A DNA stretch of 64,000 nucleotides, taken from assembly GCA_004764695.1 (NCBI GenBank), contig SMSO01000033.1, forward strand, positions 1,193,001 through 1,257,000, read 5' to 3'. Below are positions 13,957-25,490 of this stretch, piece after piece; position 1 is the first letter of the stretch; each line of letters opens with the position of its first letter. Below the pieces are notes generated by a model. That model saw only the letters and a list, made by a program, of their open reading frames with translations, had not been told where the DNA came from and made no database searches. This DNA comes from Schizochytrium sp. TIO01. Lineage: Eukaryota > Sar > Bigyra > Thraustochytrida > Thraustochytriidae. The translations under genes were made by a program, and so were the position numbers.

Positions 13957-14016
13957 ATGAATGTATGAATGAATGCATGAATGCATGCATGCATGAATGA
14001 ATAAATAAATGAATGG
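13957..14016. repeat. ATGA/ATGC tetranucleotide microsatellite
   Basis: Imperfect repeats of GAATGAATGCATG type, ending in AATAAATAAATGAATG. Confidence 0.85.
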
Positions 14017-17000
14017 GCGTAGGCTTGAGCTTGCCTGGGTACATTACATGATGAGTTATTTTCACTGAGCGTACCATTCCTCGAGCGGAGAAGCTCAGAC
14101 ACTGTGGCCGCACAAGGTGGGGTCGTAGCATCCATCGCTGATGGAGGCGAATAAATTTGCTAAAACAAGCGAATACTTTTTGGGTACATAATAGCTTGTT
14201 GTAAGTAGAGTACCTGCGGTTCCTGAGATTTTATAATGTTTGAGGGAACATATTAAAACGATATACTGCACGTGAGGACAGGTGGATCAATGTTGAAGGT
14301 GAATTTGAGCATTCAGGGCAGTACCACGTAAGAAGCCTTGAGACGAAATCAAGTGCAAGGCTTTGGGGATTTACTGGTTTTAATGTATAGAGTGCAAGCT
14401 GGTAGGGCATTAATTCACTGTGAGATGATGAACTTTGTGGCACGATATGAAATGAAACCTGGGGAGCTGTTTTTTTTTTGTTTTGTTTTTTTGAATGAAT
14501 GCAAAGTCTTATCACTCTCATCGTTTGTATCATATGTGCTAGAGGTGACTTCGAAGGAAGCCACAAATTTGTACTATATTCTAGAAATTATTAGAGGCGC
14601 AATGGGTGATCAAGCTTGGGTTTTACCCAAATTAAAGACTTTAACTCATTGCCTGTGACTAGTGAGAGTGATGGAGACGCTTCTCCCTAGTTCTGGCACA
14701 TTTCTCAATGGTACCCTTGCATCCCAGTAAGTTGAACCACCGTGAAAATCTTGCTAGCTCCGAATGACCATTGCCAGAGGATTTAGTTATATCTTCATCT
14801 GTGCTTTTTCCTGCTTTTTATTTTCTTTCTTTTTCGTGTCCTGTAAACTTTACACCTGAGCAATTATGCTGGAGTTAGCTTTACCATGTGTCGTCGAATC
14901 TTTTGGGGAGAAAGACAAATATTCTACGAGAATAACGGTGTAACATCCTGCTATCAAGATCTCCAATTCTGACACTCAACGGCCTTTTATGTCCCTGATC
15001 TATAACTTCTCGGTAAGACTTTTTTGAAATTATTGTTTGCTGAAGTAAAATTCAAGAAAAAATGAAATACCTCAGTGCTGCAGATAGTGCATAAGGTGAT
15101 TCCTCGTGGATAGGTTTAGCAATCAAAACCTTGATTGGTCACACAGCAAAAAATGGGAGTAGTGCGTTTTTGTTGTCAAAACTACCTCTCCACTCTCAAG
15201 GTTGCTCATTTTCTTTTTCTTTTATGTTTTATGTGTTATGTTGATTTATTTTTTACCCTGCATACTACATTTTTAAAACTTTAATTTTTTAATAATTTTT
15301 TTAATATTTATTATAGTAACTTCCTATTTTAGTTTTTAAATTTAAAAAAAATATATATATACATAAAATGTAAAATCAGAAAACGAAGAGACACTTAGGA
15401 TTTCTACTATAATAGCTTTTTAGCCACACCTAAGTAAATATATATAGATACGTATGTAGGTTCTAGCTACTAGCTGATAACATGCTTTCAACGAAGTTTT
15501 GATCTGATTATTGCCTATTTGGAGACCTCGGTTCTTCTTGGGGTTCTTCGTACGTACGCCCTCGAAGCTGGTTCCTCATATCTTCAAAGACTTAATCCAA
15601 CTTTCAAAGGCCCCTGATGGTGGCAATGCTCCGAAAATAAATGAAAACAATCATTGGCCTATTCGTCGTCCACGCTACGAAAAATCGGTAGGTGCCTACA
15701 TAGGTAACCTGTACTTGAATAATACATGAAAGCAAGATAGTTAGTTGACGCTAGCGATATCCTGTGATGGCTTTTCAACAAGCATCAGCTCTGGGCTTAA
15801 GGTTCCTGCTTATAGCTCAGCTAGTTGGATCCTGCCAATTGTTCATGACACCTAAGCTGCTGCAATTTACACACACCTGCATTACGCTTGCTCCGTCGGT
15901 CGATGACTTGGTCCAACACTGTAAGCTTTTACCCGTGCCGCTTACTATGAATTCCGAGTCAGGGTCACTTCAGGGTCCAATGGCAGCGACTTGACAACAA
16001 CAAGAAGAAGAAGGAGTAGGCTAGCTTGCAGAGGTTGTATGTTGGTTGGAAACAACTTGAAGGAGAGAAGAGACTCGAACACCATATATGCCAATCATCA
16101 GGCGAGACTGGAATACGCACCGTGGTGCGAAAGGGGTTTTGAGGTCTTTTGAGAAACAGCAGCATCAAGTGCAACGGTGTCTCAAAATTTCTCAAAAATT
16201 TCGAGGGCCCGTGCCAAGCTCGCTTCGTTTTGGAGACCCCAGGCCTGCCCTGAGCATTGAATCATGCACAGTCAAGTCCATCTGGTCTTGCGAGCACGGG
16301 GATCATCGCGATGACCTGCCTTCGACTCGCTCTTAGGGCTTCTCTGGAGCAAGGAGGTGGAAGATTTGCGGTCTTGCAATTGACTAGTTTACGTGAATGT
16401 TGTTGAAGTTGAGAAAATCAATAAAAATTCATCCGTAGTGCACGACCATCTATGTATCTAATCTTAGATATCTCTCTTCTACCTGTCTATCTATCAATCA
16501 CGACCTAGCTGGAGATACAACAACATCCAAGATGGCGCTTGAAAACCCCCGTTCGTGGGCAATTTGATCATTGTATCCTCCTACTAGCCAAAGTCTGACA
16601 CACAGAGGACCCGAAGTACAGTGTAGGTCTGCTGGTTTGGAAACGCTAAAAGGAAAAAAACAAACAAAAAACAAACAAACAATCAATCAAACAAACAAAA
16701 AATCAATCATAATAACTTAATCGATGAAACACGGCAGGCGATCGATCAGATCAGCACTGGTTCACTGAGTTGGCAAATTCGCCTGCTGCCTTGCGAAGCA
16801 AGACGGCCTCTCTTTGGGTGTAGGTCGAGACCTCGCAGTGTCGTGTGGTGTTGTCAAACTTAGACGCTTTGTCGTGTTCGCGCATCCTGCTAAGGACGAC
16901 ACTGTTGGAGAGAGGAGCCGACTCTGGTTTGTTCATCACATCAGATTGCTGAGCTGCAGTGCTCTCAGGAGCCAACCTCAAGTTGGGTCAGCCTTAGCCA

Positions 17001-17249
17001 CATCTACCTCTCTGAACGCGCATTTAGCCGCTAAGGGCTACTTGTGAACTGCGAAGACCCTTCTGGGTTAAGAAGGCTTTTCCCTTGGTGGCTTCAGTCC
17101 CTTCAAGCTTCACTTTCACCGCTGCTCACAAAGAATAATTTGCAAGTTTCGCTTGAAACCTTCACGACTAGACTTCACTTCAATTTTGGATTGAGTTATT
17201 CCTACTGAAGTAGTCTTGTTCCTCGAATCCAAGAAATCAACAGCGTAGG

Positions 17250-17261
17250 ATGCGATGTTAA
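17250..17261 (+). promoter_or_regulatory. minimal upstream ORF overlapping the main start codon
   Basis: ATGCGATGTTAA encodes Met-Arg-Cys-stop, and the main ATG (17255) lies inside it in another frame. Both ATGs have a purine at -3. Scanning ribosomes would meet the uORF first, so leaky scanning or re-initiation could set expression, provided the transcript starts upstream. The transcript start is not known. Confidence 0.45.
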
Positions 17262-18463
17262 CAAAGTCGGGTAGCAATTCAGACATCGCAACAGGCGGAA
17301 GCCGTATTCGAACGAACAGCAGCAAGTTGCAGGTCGTTACAGAGCTTATAGATTCGGACACGATGGATGAGTCCTTTGGCACATCGTCCGCGATCTCGCC
17401 AGAGTCTTTAGGCCAAACATCATCGCGGAAATCCTCCAAGTCGAGCCGCAGCAATAGCAAATCCCACAAAAAACGCAGCGACAGCAAGTCTACCAAGCCT
17501 CGCTCTTCCAAAGGGCACCATGGGAAGCGAAAGCATGAGCCAGCATCTTTGCGTTTGGCTGTGATTGTGATCCTCACCACCATCAAACTGCTCTTTCAAT
17601 TGGTCTTCTCCGTAGTCAGAGGAAGCGCCGCTCGCAGCTCAGCAATGTTAGATTTGCAGCGATGGATCTTGAGTGGCCTTAGCCTGGTACGCTCAGACCC
17701 GAAGCACGTGGTGATCATGACACTCTATTTTGCATTTATTGGTGGTGGTTGCGTCTTTGGACTCTGGATCATGGGTTATGACGTTAATGTGACCACTCTC
17801 GCGCAAGGATCTTCTCTGCGGGGAGCGGAGACTTCTCTAGGAGCAGCAGATCTCGCGCAAGCATCAGCAGGTGGAGGTGATGTAGACTCTGAGGAGGCTG
17901 ACGCCGAGGAAGTCCCAGATCAAGGCTCAACGGAAAAGAAAAAGATTTCTAGGAAGGAGGAGCTTGCTTTTGCTTGCAAGGAGGTTGACTGCGTTGAAAA
18001 GTGCGTAACGAAATCAACAAAGAAGTGTTTGCAAAGTGAATCGTGCATCAAGACCCGTGTGAGCTCGTGCAAGAAGAAATGCCGCAAGGCACGCTGTGAA
18101 AATCGTTGTAAAATCGAGCCTGGCATGGGTTATGTTGAGCGCGAAATGAAAACCGATAAGTGTAAGGAGGATTGTCAGATGAACAACAAGTGCATCGAAA
18201 AGTGCGATCGTGAGGGCAAGACGTGCAAATCTCGCTGTGCTGAACGAAAGAAGAAGTTTGTTTGTGATCGTCAACCTCAAATCCCATGGCCTTCAGCACA
18301 AGCTGCTGCTGCAGCAGCATCAGTTAGCGACGATGATGAAGGAGACGACGGTACTGATGATGGTTCTGTCGTGGACGCCTCTGATGGCGAGGATCCCGTT
18401 GATGAAGGATCCGAGTCTAGTGGTGCAGGGTTTGCAGGGGATGATGATGATGATGAAATCTGA
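17255..18463 (+). CDS. two-TM protein with a cysteine-rich CX3C-repeat domain and acidic tail (unrecognised)
   Basis: A 402-residue protein I cannot assign to a named family. Residues 1-97 are Ser/Lys/Arg-rich and polar. Hydrophobic segments lie at about 100-120 and 152-174. The region 241-337 holds 16 cysteines, including six CX3C pairs (246/250, 272/276, 281/285, 303/307, 313/317, 324/328) in a Lys-rich background. The C-terminus (about 352-402) is Asp/Glu/Ser-rich. If both hydrophobic runs span the membrane, the termini share a side; if only the second does, the Cys domain would be lumenal and likely disulfide-bonded. The ATG at 17255 is overlapped by a four-codon upstream frame (17250-17261). 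AATAAA at 18490, 27 nt after the stop, is a plausible poly(A) signal. That it is a real gene is likely from length, composition and domain order; function is unknown. Confidence 0.8.
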   Translation: MLTKSGSNSDIATGGSRIRTNSSKLQVVTELIDSDTMDESFGTSSAISPESLGQTSSRKSSKSSRSNSKSHKKRSDSKSTKPRSSKGHHGKRKHEPASLRLAVIVILTTIKLLFQLVFSVVRGSAARSSAMLDLQRWILSGLSLVRSDPKHVVIMTLYFAFIGGGCVFGLWIMGYDVNVTTLAQGSSLRGAETSLGAADLAQASAGGGDVDSEEADAEEVPDQGSTEKKKISRKEELAFACKEVDCVEKCVTKSTKKCLQSESCIKTRVSSCKKKCRKARCENRCKIEPGMGYVEREMKTDKCKEDCQMNNKCIEKCDREGKTCKSRCAERKKKFVCDRQPQIPWPSAQAAAAAASVSDDDEGDDGTDDGSVVDASDGEDPVDEGSESSGAGFAGDDDDDEI

Positions 18464-19961
18464 TGACCTATTTTCATCACAGCACTCCCAATAAACACAA
18501 TTGAACTCTTCAACTTCTCACTCATTTTCTACAATGCATGCCTGTACCAATAAGTGATTGATTGTTCGGAACGTTATGCCTACTCCTGCTAGAGTCATGG
18601 CCCAATACTATTAGTCTATTTACAATGACTTTACTGTTTCATCCTCATAACAACGGAACGGCAAAGTGAATTGTCCAGTTGATCTTAATGCATTATGAAA
18701 GCTCTCAATATAGCATGCGATGACACAGTTTGTCTCTCTTGGTTGTTTGGATACTTTTTATACTTGTGGATTACATGTAAGATACATGGGTAGACAAAGA
18801 TGGGTCCAAGTGTCACAAAGTCAAGAGGCACACACGAGCTGTTCTTACTTGCAAACTAGTTTTCACATATTTGTTTTCTTTAAAACAAAAGTCAACCTTA
18901 CTGTATCGAACGTGCAGCTAAATTCTGCTTGCAGCATCGGTCCAGGCTGTTTGCATGGTTCAGTTCAATTAGCAAGGTTAAACATATATATTTTCAAGCC
19001 AAGAATATCGATTATGTTAACGCAAACCTCGGCTTGGCGGAATAATTGGAAAAAGGGTTGAGCGTTAGGCTATTTTTAGGAAAGACAGAGTGATCTTCAC
19101 AGTATCACCTCGTGCGCATAACTCCTTGAACACTAAGTTTTAAAAAGGGGGGGTGGGGGGGGGTTTGGCACTCTACGGACTCTTCTTTAAACAGTAAACT
19201 CGGAAGGGTGATTTCATTTATTCTTGTCCACCATAAAAACTCATAAGAAAAAGAAATCAAGGCCGTTGTCTTGATGAAGTTTAACTTGAGCGAAAAAAAA
19301 AACAACCGATCAACTTTAATTTTCAACCGATTCCTCTTTAAATCATCACAACAGGGGAGTCTACGTTGCTTAAATGTAAGTTTCATATCCCATGTATTTC
19401 TTGAAGGCCCTTAGCTTGAGCAATTGATATTCAAATATAAGATCCGTATTTCACTAACCGCAAATTGTAAAGAGGGAACAACCGAAAACTCTCAAAAGTA
19501 CAATCATTCGGACTCTCATATCTTCATTCTTTTTGCAAAATGATTAATTGCCAACAACACCTGGCAATCTGCAACGTAAAGTAAGAAATGATTTATGTTG
19601 TAGTTGCGTGCCTACCTGTTACAACGACAATTTAGAGATGCTATATCTTGTTGCATAAAACTAAAAAGTAGTGGCGAGATATAGAGTTATCTGTTACAGA
19701 TATAACTCCACTAATCTAGATTTCTAAAATATTGCTGGAATTTAAGATTGAAATACTTAGACCCAGAATGGATAGAACGTGAAACTTGTTCGAAAAAGCT
19801 GTATAGCAGAAAAAGAAACATCTCTTTCAAAAGACACACTCCCAGACGACGCCTGGGATTCTTTAATTCTAATCCTCCTGAACTAATGAAGAGTAGGCAA
19901 AACTAATCCCAAAAGGTGGTTAAGAAAGTAATCCTTTTCTCATCTAACTATTGTATACATT
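18464..19961. other. spacer without a recognisable gene
   Basis: The 3' region of the CX3C gene (AATAAA at 18490) and, on the other strand, the 3' side of the SMN homologue. The longest plus frame (18720-19061) has no recognisable feature. A G-rich run lies at 19147-19163. Confidence 0.6.
19147..19163 (+). repeat. G-run, possible G-quadruplex
   Basis: Seven G, one T, then nine G on the plus strand. Such a tract can fold into a quadruplex and is also a common site of sequence-length error. Confidence 0.6.
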
Positions 19962-20537
19962 CTATTGCTGGTCTTTAGTAGCAGCAACTTCTTGAAGTGC
20001 TTCATACCTGCCTGTTTGGTATCCGGCATAGTACCAACTCATCAACAACGCCGCAAGTTCCGGATCGTGGCTTGGCGGTGCGAGGCCAGGCGCGGATGGA
20101 GGTATGGTAGGTTTCTGATGCGTTTGTGTTGCCTTGGGGTTTTGGCGAGTATTGTTTGATGAGGATGTGGCCTGGTTCTGAGACGATAAGGACTTTTGTG
20201 GACTAAATTTCCGCTCCTGACGATAGTTTTCAGAAGCAAGAGCCGTCTGATTGAATGCGACCGAATGGTTATCATTGGCTCCAGCTGTGTTATTATGAAT
20301 CCCGTGAACATCCTCGACGTCCTCGCCTTCTTTGGCATCTGCAGGAACCCAAGGTCCCGGCTCGGGTGCTGCTAAGTGAGCTGCCTGCTTTGAAAACTGA
20401 GAAGCATTGGTAGCGGTAGCTTGGGCGTTTACATTGGCGTTACTCTTCTCTTGCGTTTGGGCATCATGTAAGTCAACTGCACACTGGAAAGCCTTCACAA
20501 TGGCCGAATCGTCCCATTTATCTTTTTCATTGAACAT
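19962..20537 (-). CDS. SMN1: SMN (survival motor neuron) homologue lacking the Tudor domain
   Basis: SMN is the oligomeric core of the complex that loads Sm proteins onto spliceosomal snRNAs. The 191-residue product has both diagnostic ends. Residues 7-22 (KWDDSAIVKAFQCAVD) match the Gemin2-binding helix. Residues 161-182, containing LMSWYYAGYQTGRYEA, match the C-terminal YG box used for self-association, preceded by a short Pro-rich stretch (143-158). The middle is Asn/Gln/Ser/Ala-rich and shows none of the aromatic-cage Tudor sequence found in animal SMN. Fission yeast Smn1 is likewise short and Tudor-less. The single ATG start at 20537 fits the family, whose Gemin2 motif is near the N-terminus. 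Homology is judged by eye from two short but distinctive motifs in the correct order. Confidence 0.87.
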   Translation of the reverse strand: MFNEKDKWDDSAIVKAFQCAVDLHDAQTQEKSNANVNAQATATNASQFSKQAAHLAAPEPGPWVPADAKEGEDVEDVHGIHNNTAGANDNHSVAFNQTALASENYRQERKFSPQKSLSSQNQATSSSNNTRQNPKATQTHQKPTIPPSAPGLAPPSHDPELAALLMSWYYAGYQTGRYEALQEVAATKDQQ

Positions 20538-21473
20538 TTTCTTCTATGGCACTCGTCGAGTTGTGCGATCGAGAGCCAAACCTGAGATTGGGTTTTGTGA
20601 AAACCAAAGATTTATAATAACAAATAACTTGAACAATAACAATCGTGAATAGGTATCAGTAGTATTATCCTATGCAAGACATGTGAGTCCTAAATCACTT
20701 TTATGGTAGATACCCTAGTAGTAGTAGTACTAGTTTTGAGAAGGCTTGTTCTACCATTGAGGTAAAAAATCTGCTTGTAAAGCAAGTTTGGTCCTTTGTT
20801 CGTATGAAAACATGCCTTGAAATGACAAAAAACTCCTTCTCTTTTATGATAAGTGAGACGAACAGTCAGAATGTCTCTCATGAAGTGGCGAAACTGACCA
20901 ATCAAAAGGACGACCTAGGCAAAGCTCCAGAGGATGGAACAGCATCCAGATTTATATTGAAGACGATTGTTCTGTAAACCAATTAGGGACTTTTTACTTT
21001 TATGGCACATTCTTGAATACATTTGTTGTGAATTTCATAAAATGTGTTTGGGCCTATACCAGTGCTTCACGGCAGCACATTGATGGAAATTCCCCAAGGC
21101 ATATATCAAGTTGGTATTGCAAAAACCGGCATTTTATCTTGCGAAGAATGCCATTTGAAATTATTCGGATTAGACATGGTGATGCTGGAAATTGCGGAAT
21201 CTCACGATATGCTCAAAATTATATGCATGTATTTACGTTGATAGTGGGGTGTGTAAATTAGTTTGCGTGCAATGTTCATTACACTCCATTATAATGGTGT
21301 TGTTGGTCTAATTGTAAGAGGAAGATAGAGAGTCCCAAGCGGACAACAAGCTAAACAAATAAAAGCGTGAAAGGTGTGGTTGTTGGTCATACGCTATTTG
21401 TGTTTCAATTCCATATTTGCAGTAACAAAAGCCGTACAGCTATAGTCATGTGTATTCCTCAAGTTAAATGAGT
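20538..21473. other. spacer between two minus-strand genes; no gene seen
   Basis: Should contain the SMN promoter and the 3' end of the C-CAP/TPR gene. The overlapping short plus frames at 21013-21261 have no family features. Confidence 0.6.
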
Positions 21474-22754
21474 TCAGGCACTCATGCCAGCGCTGCGCAG
21501 ACGGATTTCGGCAAATCCAAGAGCCTGTTTGATCTGTTGGTTCTTGGGCTCAAGCTCAAGTGCCTTGCTCAGCTCAATAGCAGCCTCCCGATAGCGCTTG
21601 AGGGCGTGAAGAGCCACGCCCTTGCGGAAAAGTGCCTTGGTAAAGTCGGGCTTGAGCTTGAGGGCCTCATCTGCGGCCTCAATAGCCTCAGGGTGGTGTC
21701 CAAGCTTAAGGCGTGCAAATGCAAGGTTCGTCCAGAGGACAGGCTTAAGCTCGGAGGTCTCTGGCACAATATCAAGTCCTTCGGTGTAGTAAATGCAAGC
21801 CTGGGCATAATTACCCTCTGCGAACGCTTCATTGCCACCAATCTTCTTGAGCTCGGCGACACGTTCCTGAGACTGAAGTCCATCGCCATCCCCGGCAGCC
21901 TCAGCAGCATCAATCTCAGCCTGCGTAAGCGGCATGTTTCCGCGAGAGCGGAAGACACGCTCAGTCATGAGCTCGCCATCCTTGATATGCGAAACAAACT
22001 GGACTTCAGCAGGGCGCTCAGCATCATGCTCATGTGCGCCCAGCTTCACAAAGCAGATCTCCTCACTGGACACATGTCCCTCAGGGTGGTGAACGTGCAC
22101 GGAGGAGTCCTCGACACCTGCGTGGAGAATCTTATGTTCTCCGGCCCTGAAAACGCCAGGGGCGTAACGAACCTCGAGGTTCTTACAGAGATCGGCTTGG
22201 AGGATGTGGTTGACAGCCCGAAAGTGGACCTTGCAGTTCGTACAGTTGGCCACCTCAATGTGGCTGGTGATAGTAATAGTTTCGATGTTGAAGGTACAGT
22301 CCTCGCAGTCCTCAATGAAAACCTTGACAAGCTTGGAGAGAGACTCAGGGAGAGTAAAGGTACTGCCTTTAACACCCTTGAAGTAGATGACACGCTTGTT
22401 GCCGATTTCGCTGTCATCAACAACAACCTCCTTGTTATTGTAGCTCTCATCAAAGACATGGCGCATGGCAGCCTCGGAGAGCTTGCGCTGATCCCAAGCC
22501 TTTTTGGCCTCGCGCAGGGCTTCAAACTTCTCGCGATCGCGTTTCTCAGCCTCGGACTTGGGCTCATTCTTGTGCAGGCCGAGTGCCTTTGAGGCCTCTT
22601 CTTTGGCCGCCTCCTCTTCTTTCTCAATCTCAGCGACGGTCTCCTTGGAAAACTTGTCCCACTTGTCGTAGTACGTCGTGCGCTTCGACGCAAGCTCGTC
22701 CGAGGTTGGCGCCTGGCCGGCTGCGGTAGGGTTCGTGCTCTCAGAAGTCGTCAT
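21474..22754 (-). CDS. C-CAP/cofactor-C-like domain plus TPR protein
   Basis: A 426-residue protein, intact from the ATG at 22754. Residues 25-95 form a charged helical or coiled-coil region starting TTYYDKWDKF, reminiscent of the segment found in RPAP3/SPAG1-type TPR co-chaperones. Residues about 115-205 look like a right-handed beta-helix of the CAP/TBCC type. They show repeated short strands with CEDCTF and CTNCKV turns, as in C-CAP/cofactor-C-like domains that act on actin or tubulin/GTPases. Residues about 300-420 contain three TPR units (GGNEAFAEGNYAQACIYYTEGL, then two more), of the type that binds Hsp90/Hsp70 tails. A role linking chaperones to cytoskeletal clients is inference from domains only. 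I do not recognise a named orthologue. Confidence 0.85.
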   Translation of the reverse strand: MTTSESTNPTAAGQAPTSDELASKRTTYYDKWDKFSKETVAEIEKEEEAAKEEASKALGLHKNEPKSEAEKRDREKFEALREAKKAWDQRKLSEAAMRHVFDESYNNKEVVVDDSEIGNKRVIYFKGVKGSTFTLPESLSKLVKVFIEDCEDCTFNIETITITSHIEVANCTNCKVHFRAVNHILQADLCKNLEVRYAPGVFRAGEHKILHAGVEDSSVHVHHPEGHVSSEEICFVKLGAHEHDAERPAEVQFVSHIKDGELMTERVFRSRGNMPLTQAEIDAAEAAGDGDGLQSQERVAELKKIGGNEAFAEGNYAQACIYYTEGLDIVPETSELKPVLWTNLAFARLKLGHHPEAIEAADEALKLKPDFTKALFRKGVALHALKRYREAAIELSKALELEPKNQQIKQALGFAEIRLRSAGMSA

Positions 22755-23896
22755 TCTGGTTGGGCTTTGAAGATGAGGTTCGTGCTCGAAGCGGAATCGA
22801 TTATACGGAATCGATCAGGATTGCGTGCTTGCTTTACGATCCACGTGGCCTGCCTCGGGTGCTCTAGACAGTCCCAAATGCAGTTCGCGAACTCCACCAA
22901 GTCCCCTGTTGCTACCGTCGAGTGTGCAGGGCAATGGTGTTGTTATTGCAGGTTTGCTCGTCCTCGATTTGGATTGTGCAAGCTCTAGAAGCACAACAAA
23001 TTTATTCACTTGTGCAAGAAGAATTACTTAATCGACTGTACCTAAAGATGATAATGATATGATCTCTGTTACCGTACTGTTATTACTGCCCGTTCTTGCA
23101 CCTTCGAGAGTCTTGTTTTTCTTCCAGAGGGTCTCCAGACTAAGGAGATCTTTTCTTACAAGACTAGACTGTACGACTTGCTAAAGTAATGGATGAGAGT
23201 CTTATCTTGTAAGAGAAGCATCAGGGCTGCGGCTTGCACACCTGGAGGGGGTTGGTTGTCTTGAGTGTTTTGTTTAGTTTTGTTTAGTTTTGATGTGATT
23301 TTGGTTTTGATTTGATTAAATTTTGTTTGATTTGATGACATTGTTTTATTTGGGGCCATTTGCGATGGAAAAACAAGCTGCGCTGTGCAAGACGCCCCAC
23401 GTGTTTCTTATGTGGGCAAGCGTCCAGGTTTTGCACGATATGGCGCTGTCTGTGTGCAGAGGAAAACACGCGTTCCAGAACATTTAAGGATTTCATCAAT
23501 GTTTGAGGATCAGTATAAACCTATTTGCATTTGCAGAAATAGGTGTTATCTGCCAGCACGTGGGAAAGCTGGAGAATTTAGAGATCCGGGCTCAGAGGCC
23601 TCTCTCGACGCCAAGTTGGTGCAGACAATCAAATACAGCATGGCTGAAGAGGACGGGAGCCCTCGACCATCTTGAGAAGATCATTCTCTCTACAATGCAA
23701 AGCAAACTCAGGTGCACGCTCCCTCGCTCACGCAGTGGGCACTTTTTGCAAGTTGAAAACCCTCGCAAAAAGGAGTGTACTACTGTTACTATTGTTGCTA
23801 AAATGGCTATTTGACGCCAGCAGGAGGTAGTAAAGAGTACTACGAGGTAGAACTCGATCCTGCAGTACCTACATCGCTAGAACTGCTTTACGTTAC

Positions 23897-23944
<48 letters not shown>

Positions 23945-25490
23945 GAAGGTCAGCTTGACCGAAGAACTTAGTCTGAGAAAGTGAATTTGTTGATACTTGT
24001 GCAACAACTCCGCGTCGCCCACCTTCAGACGGACACCTTAATTAAGTGTAGTAAGGATTACACTTTGTTGACAAATATATGATATATTAAGGTAGGTGTA
24101 CTTATTTTATATATTTGGAACAAATCAGGCACCGCACAGGAACCACACATTGATTATCTCATCACCTACTGTGGATGTGGCTCAAGACAGCAACATTGGC
24201 AGGGTATCATAATTTAAAAGAGATTATGCAGTTTAAACGCCAGGAGGACTTTTTGTTTGTGCTCACTGAATATGCAGCTTTAGCTCCAGTGTCTCAATGT
24301 TTGCAATCTGGTTTGATTGTGTTATAAACCCGGAGCTATCACAATTCAATTTGTAGACTGCACGCCAACAAAACAAAACGTAGCAATTAAATAAATGCCC
24401 AATTACATATTGCTATATGCACTTTCGAACATCCACTACCTACCTATTTAATAGATTTAATCAGGGTTATGCCGAACAATACATGACTTTAAGTCAACCC
24501 CGACATAGTTAGAAAAAGCTGACCCGGCAGGTTCGCAGAATTGCTTAGCATGTATGTACTAGTTGACCTAGGGAAAGGTTCATATTGCACATGTGGGCAC
24601 GTACAAAACTCAGCGTTGCCTTCAGTTGATGTACTTCCGAGCATAATGCTTAAGGGTTGCCATTCTTTCATGAAACATGTGTGGTAGGTGGGCAATTAAA
24701 TATTTGCTTTCGAAACCTCATGCTTCGATATGGATATAGTAGCACCTCTTGTTTTCTACCATTGTTGAATTCTATTGCTTGATTGTATTCCAGAAATTGG
24801 CAATCCCTTACGAAGTCAAAGTGTTTCCATCCAGATTTCAACTTCGAAGATAGATTCAACTACTTCTATAAAAAATCAAGGAATTGATGGAATTCTCAAA
24901 GAGATTCTTACTACTCCGATATGCATACAAATTTTGTTCGACGGTTGCTCTCAAATTTGTATCTGCTAATCTTAGCCATCCAGAGTTTGTGTAAACTGCC
25001 TGGATTTATGCCAAAAACCTCACAGCTAGTATTCTTGTCTTCTTCCAGTCTTATCATGCTTGCTTTTAAAAGGCTACCCTTATACAAAGTGCACCCCATG
25101 ATTCTATTAGACAGCTCATTCTTGCTACTTAAAGGCTGCCCCTACCGACCCTTTGACTTGAGTAAAAACTGAAGTTAGCTTCATCAAACCAAACCAGCTC
25201 TTCAGTCCTCTCTCTGTATAGTTCCTACCTCCTTTTAAAGGCTATATACGCTAACTTTGGTGCCACCAACTAAGTCATTAAGCACTTTTCTGATATTTTA
25301 TGTAGCTATAAGAATAGAGAAACTTATTTTATTTTCAATTTTTGAGCTCAGTTATTGGTGGTACTACATAGGTCCTAGTTATTGAGTGATATTGCAAACG
25401 ATTGCTCTACATTGCATGGCTTTGCAGTCAATCAATCACAGTTAATTGAGAGCTCTCCGATTGACGCAAGCTGCTCAATCGCGAGTGACT
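22755..25490. other. 2.7 kb spacer; microsatellite, no supported gene
   Basis: Divergent promoters of the C-CAP/TPR and GatA genes should lie at the ends. The region includes a TTTGT/TTTGA-rich stretch (about 23265-23350) and a (TC)21 tract. Several short frames, the longest about 100 codons (23503-23814), show no domain. Confidence 0.6.
23900..23941. repeat. (TC)21 microsatellite
   Basis: Uninterrupted TC dinucleotide repeat of 42 bp. Confidence 0.95.

Larger units (their letters stand above)
12294..17254. other. 5 kb spacer between VPS13 and the next gene; no convincing gene
   Basis: The region holds only short open frames (up to about 110 codons) with no recognisable domain. One at 15767-15994 begins with a signal-peptide-like hydrophobic run but has no other support. 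It also holds a hairpin (13223-13245), a GTAGGTA/TACCTAC inverted pair near 13551-13580, an ATGA/ATGC tract (13957-14016), a very AT-rich stretch (about 15240-15370) and a CAAA/CAAT-rich stretch (about 16655-16712). Promoters of the divergent flanking genes should lie at its ends. Confidence 0.6.

Noticed and set aside
18720-19061. 113-codon plus-strand frame
   Set aside because: No domain or signal; composition typical of chance ORFs in the spacer.
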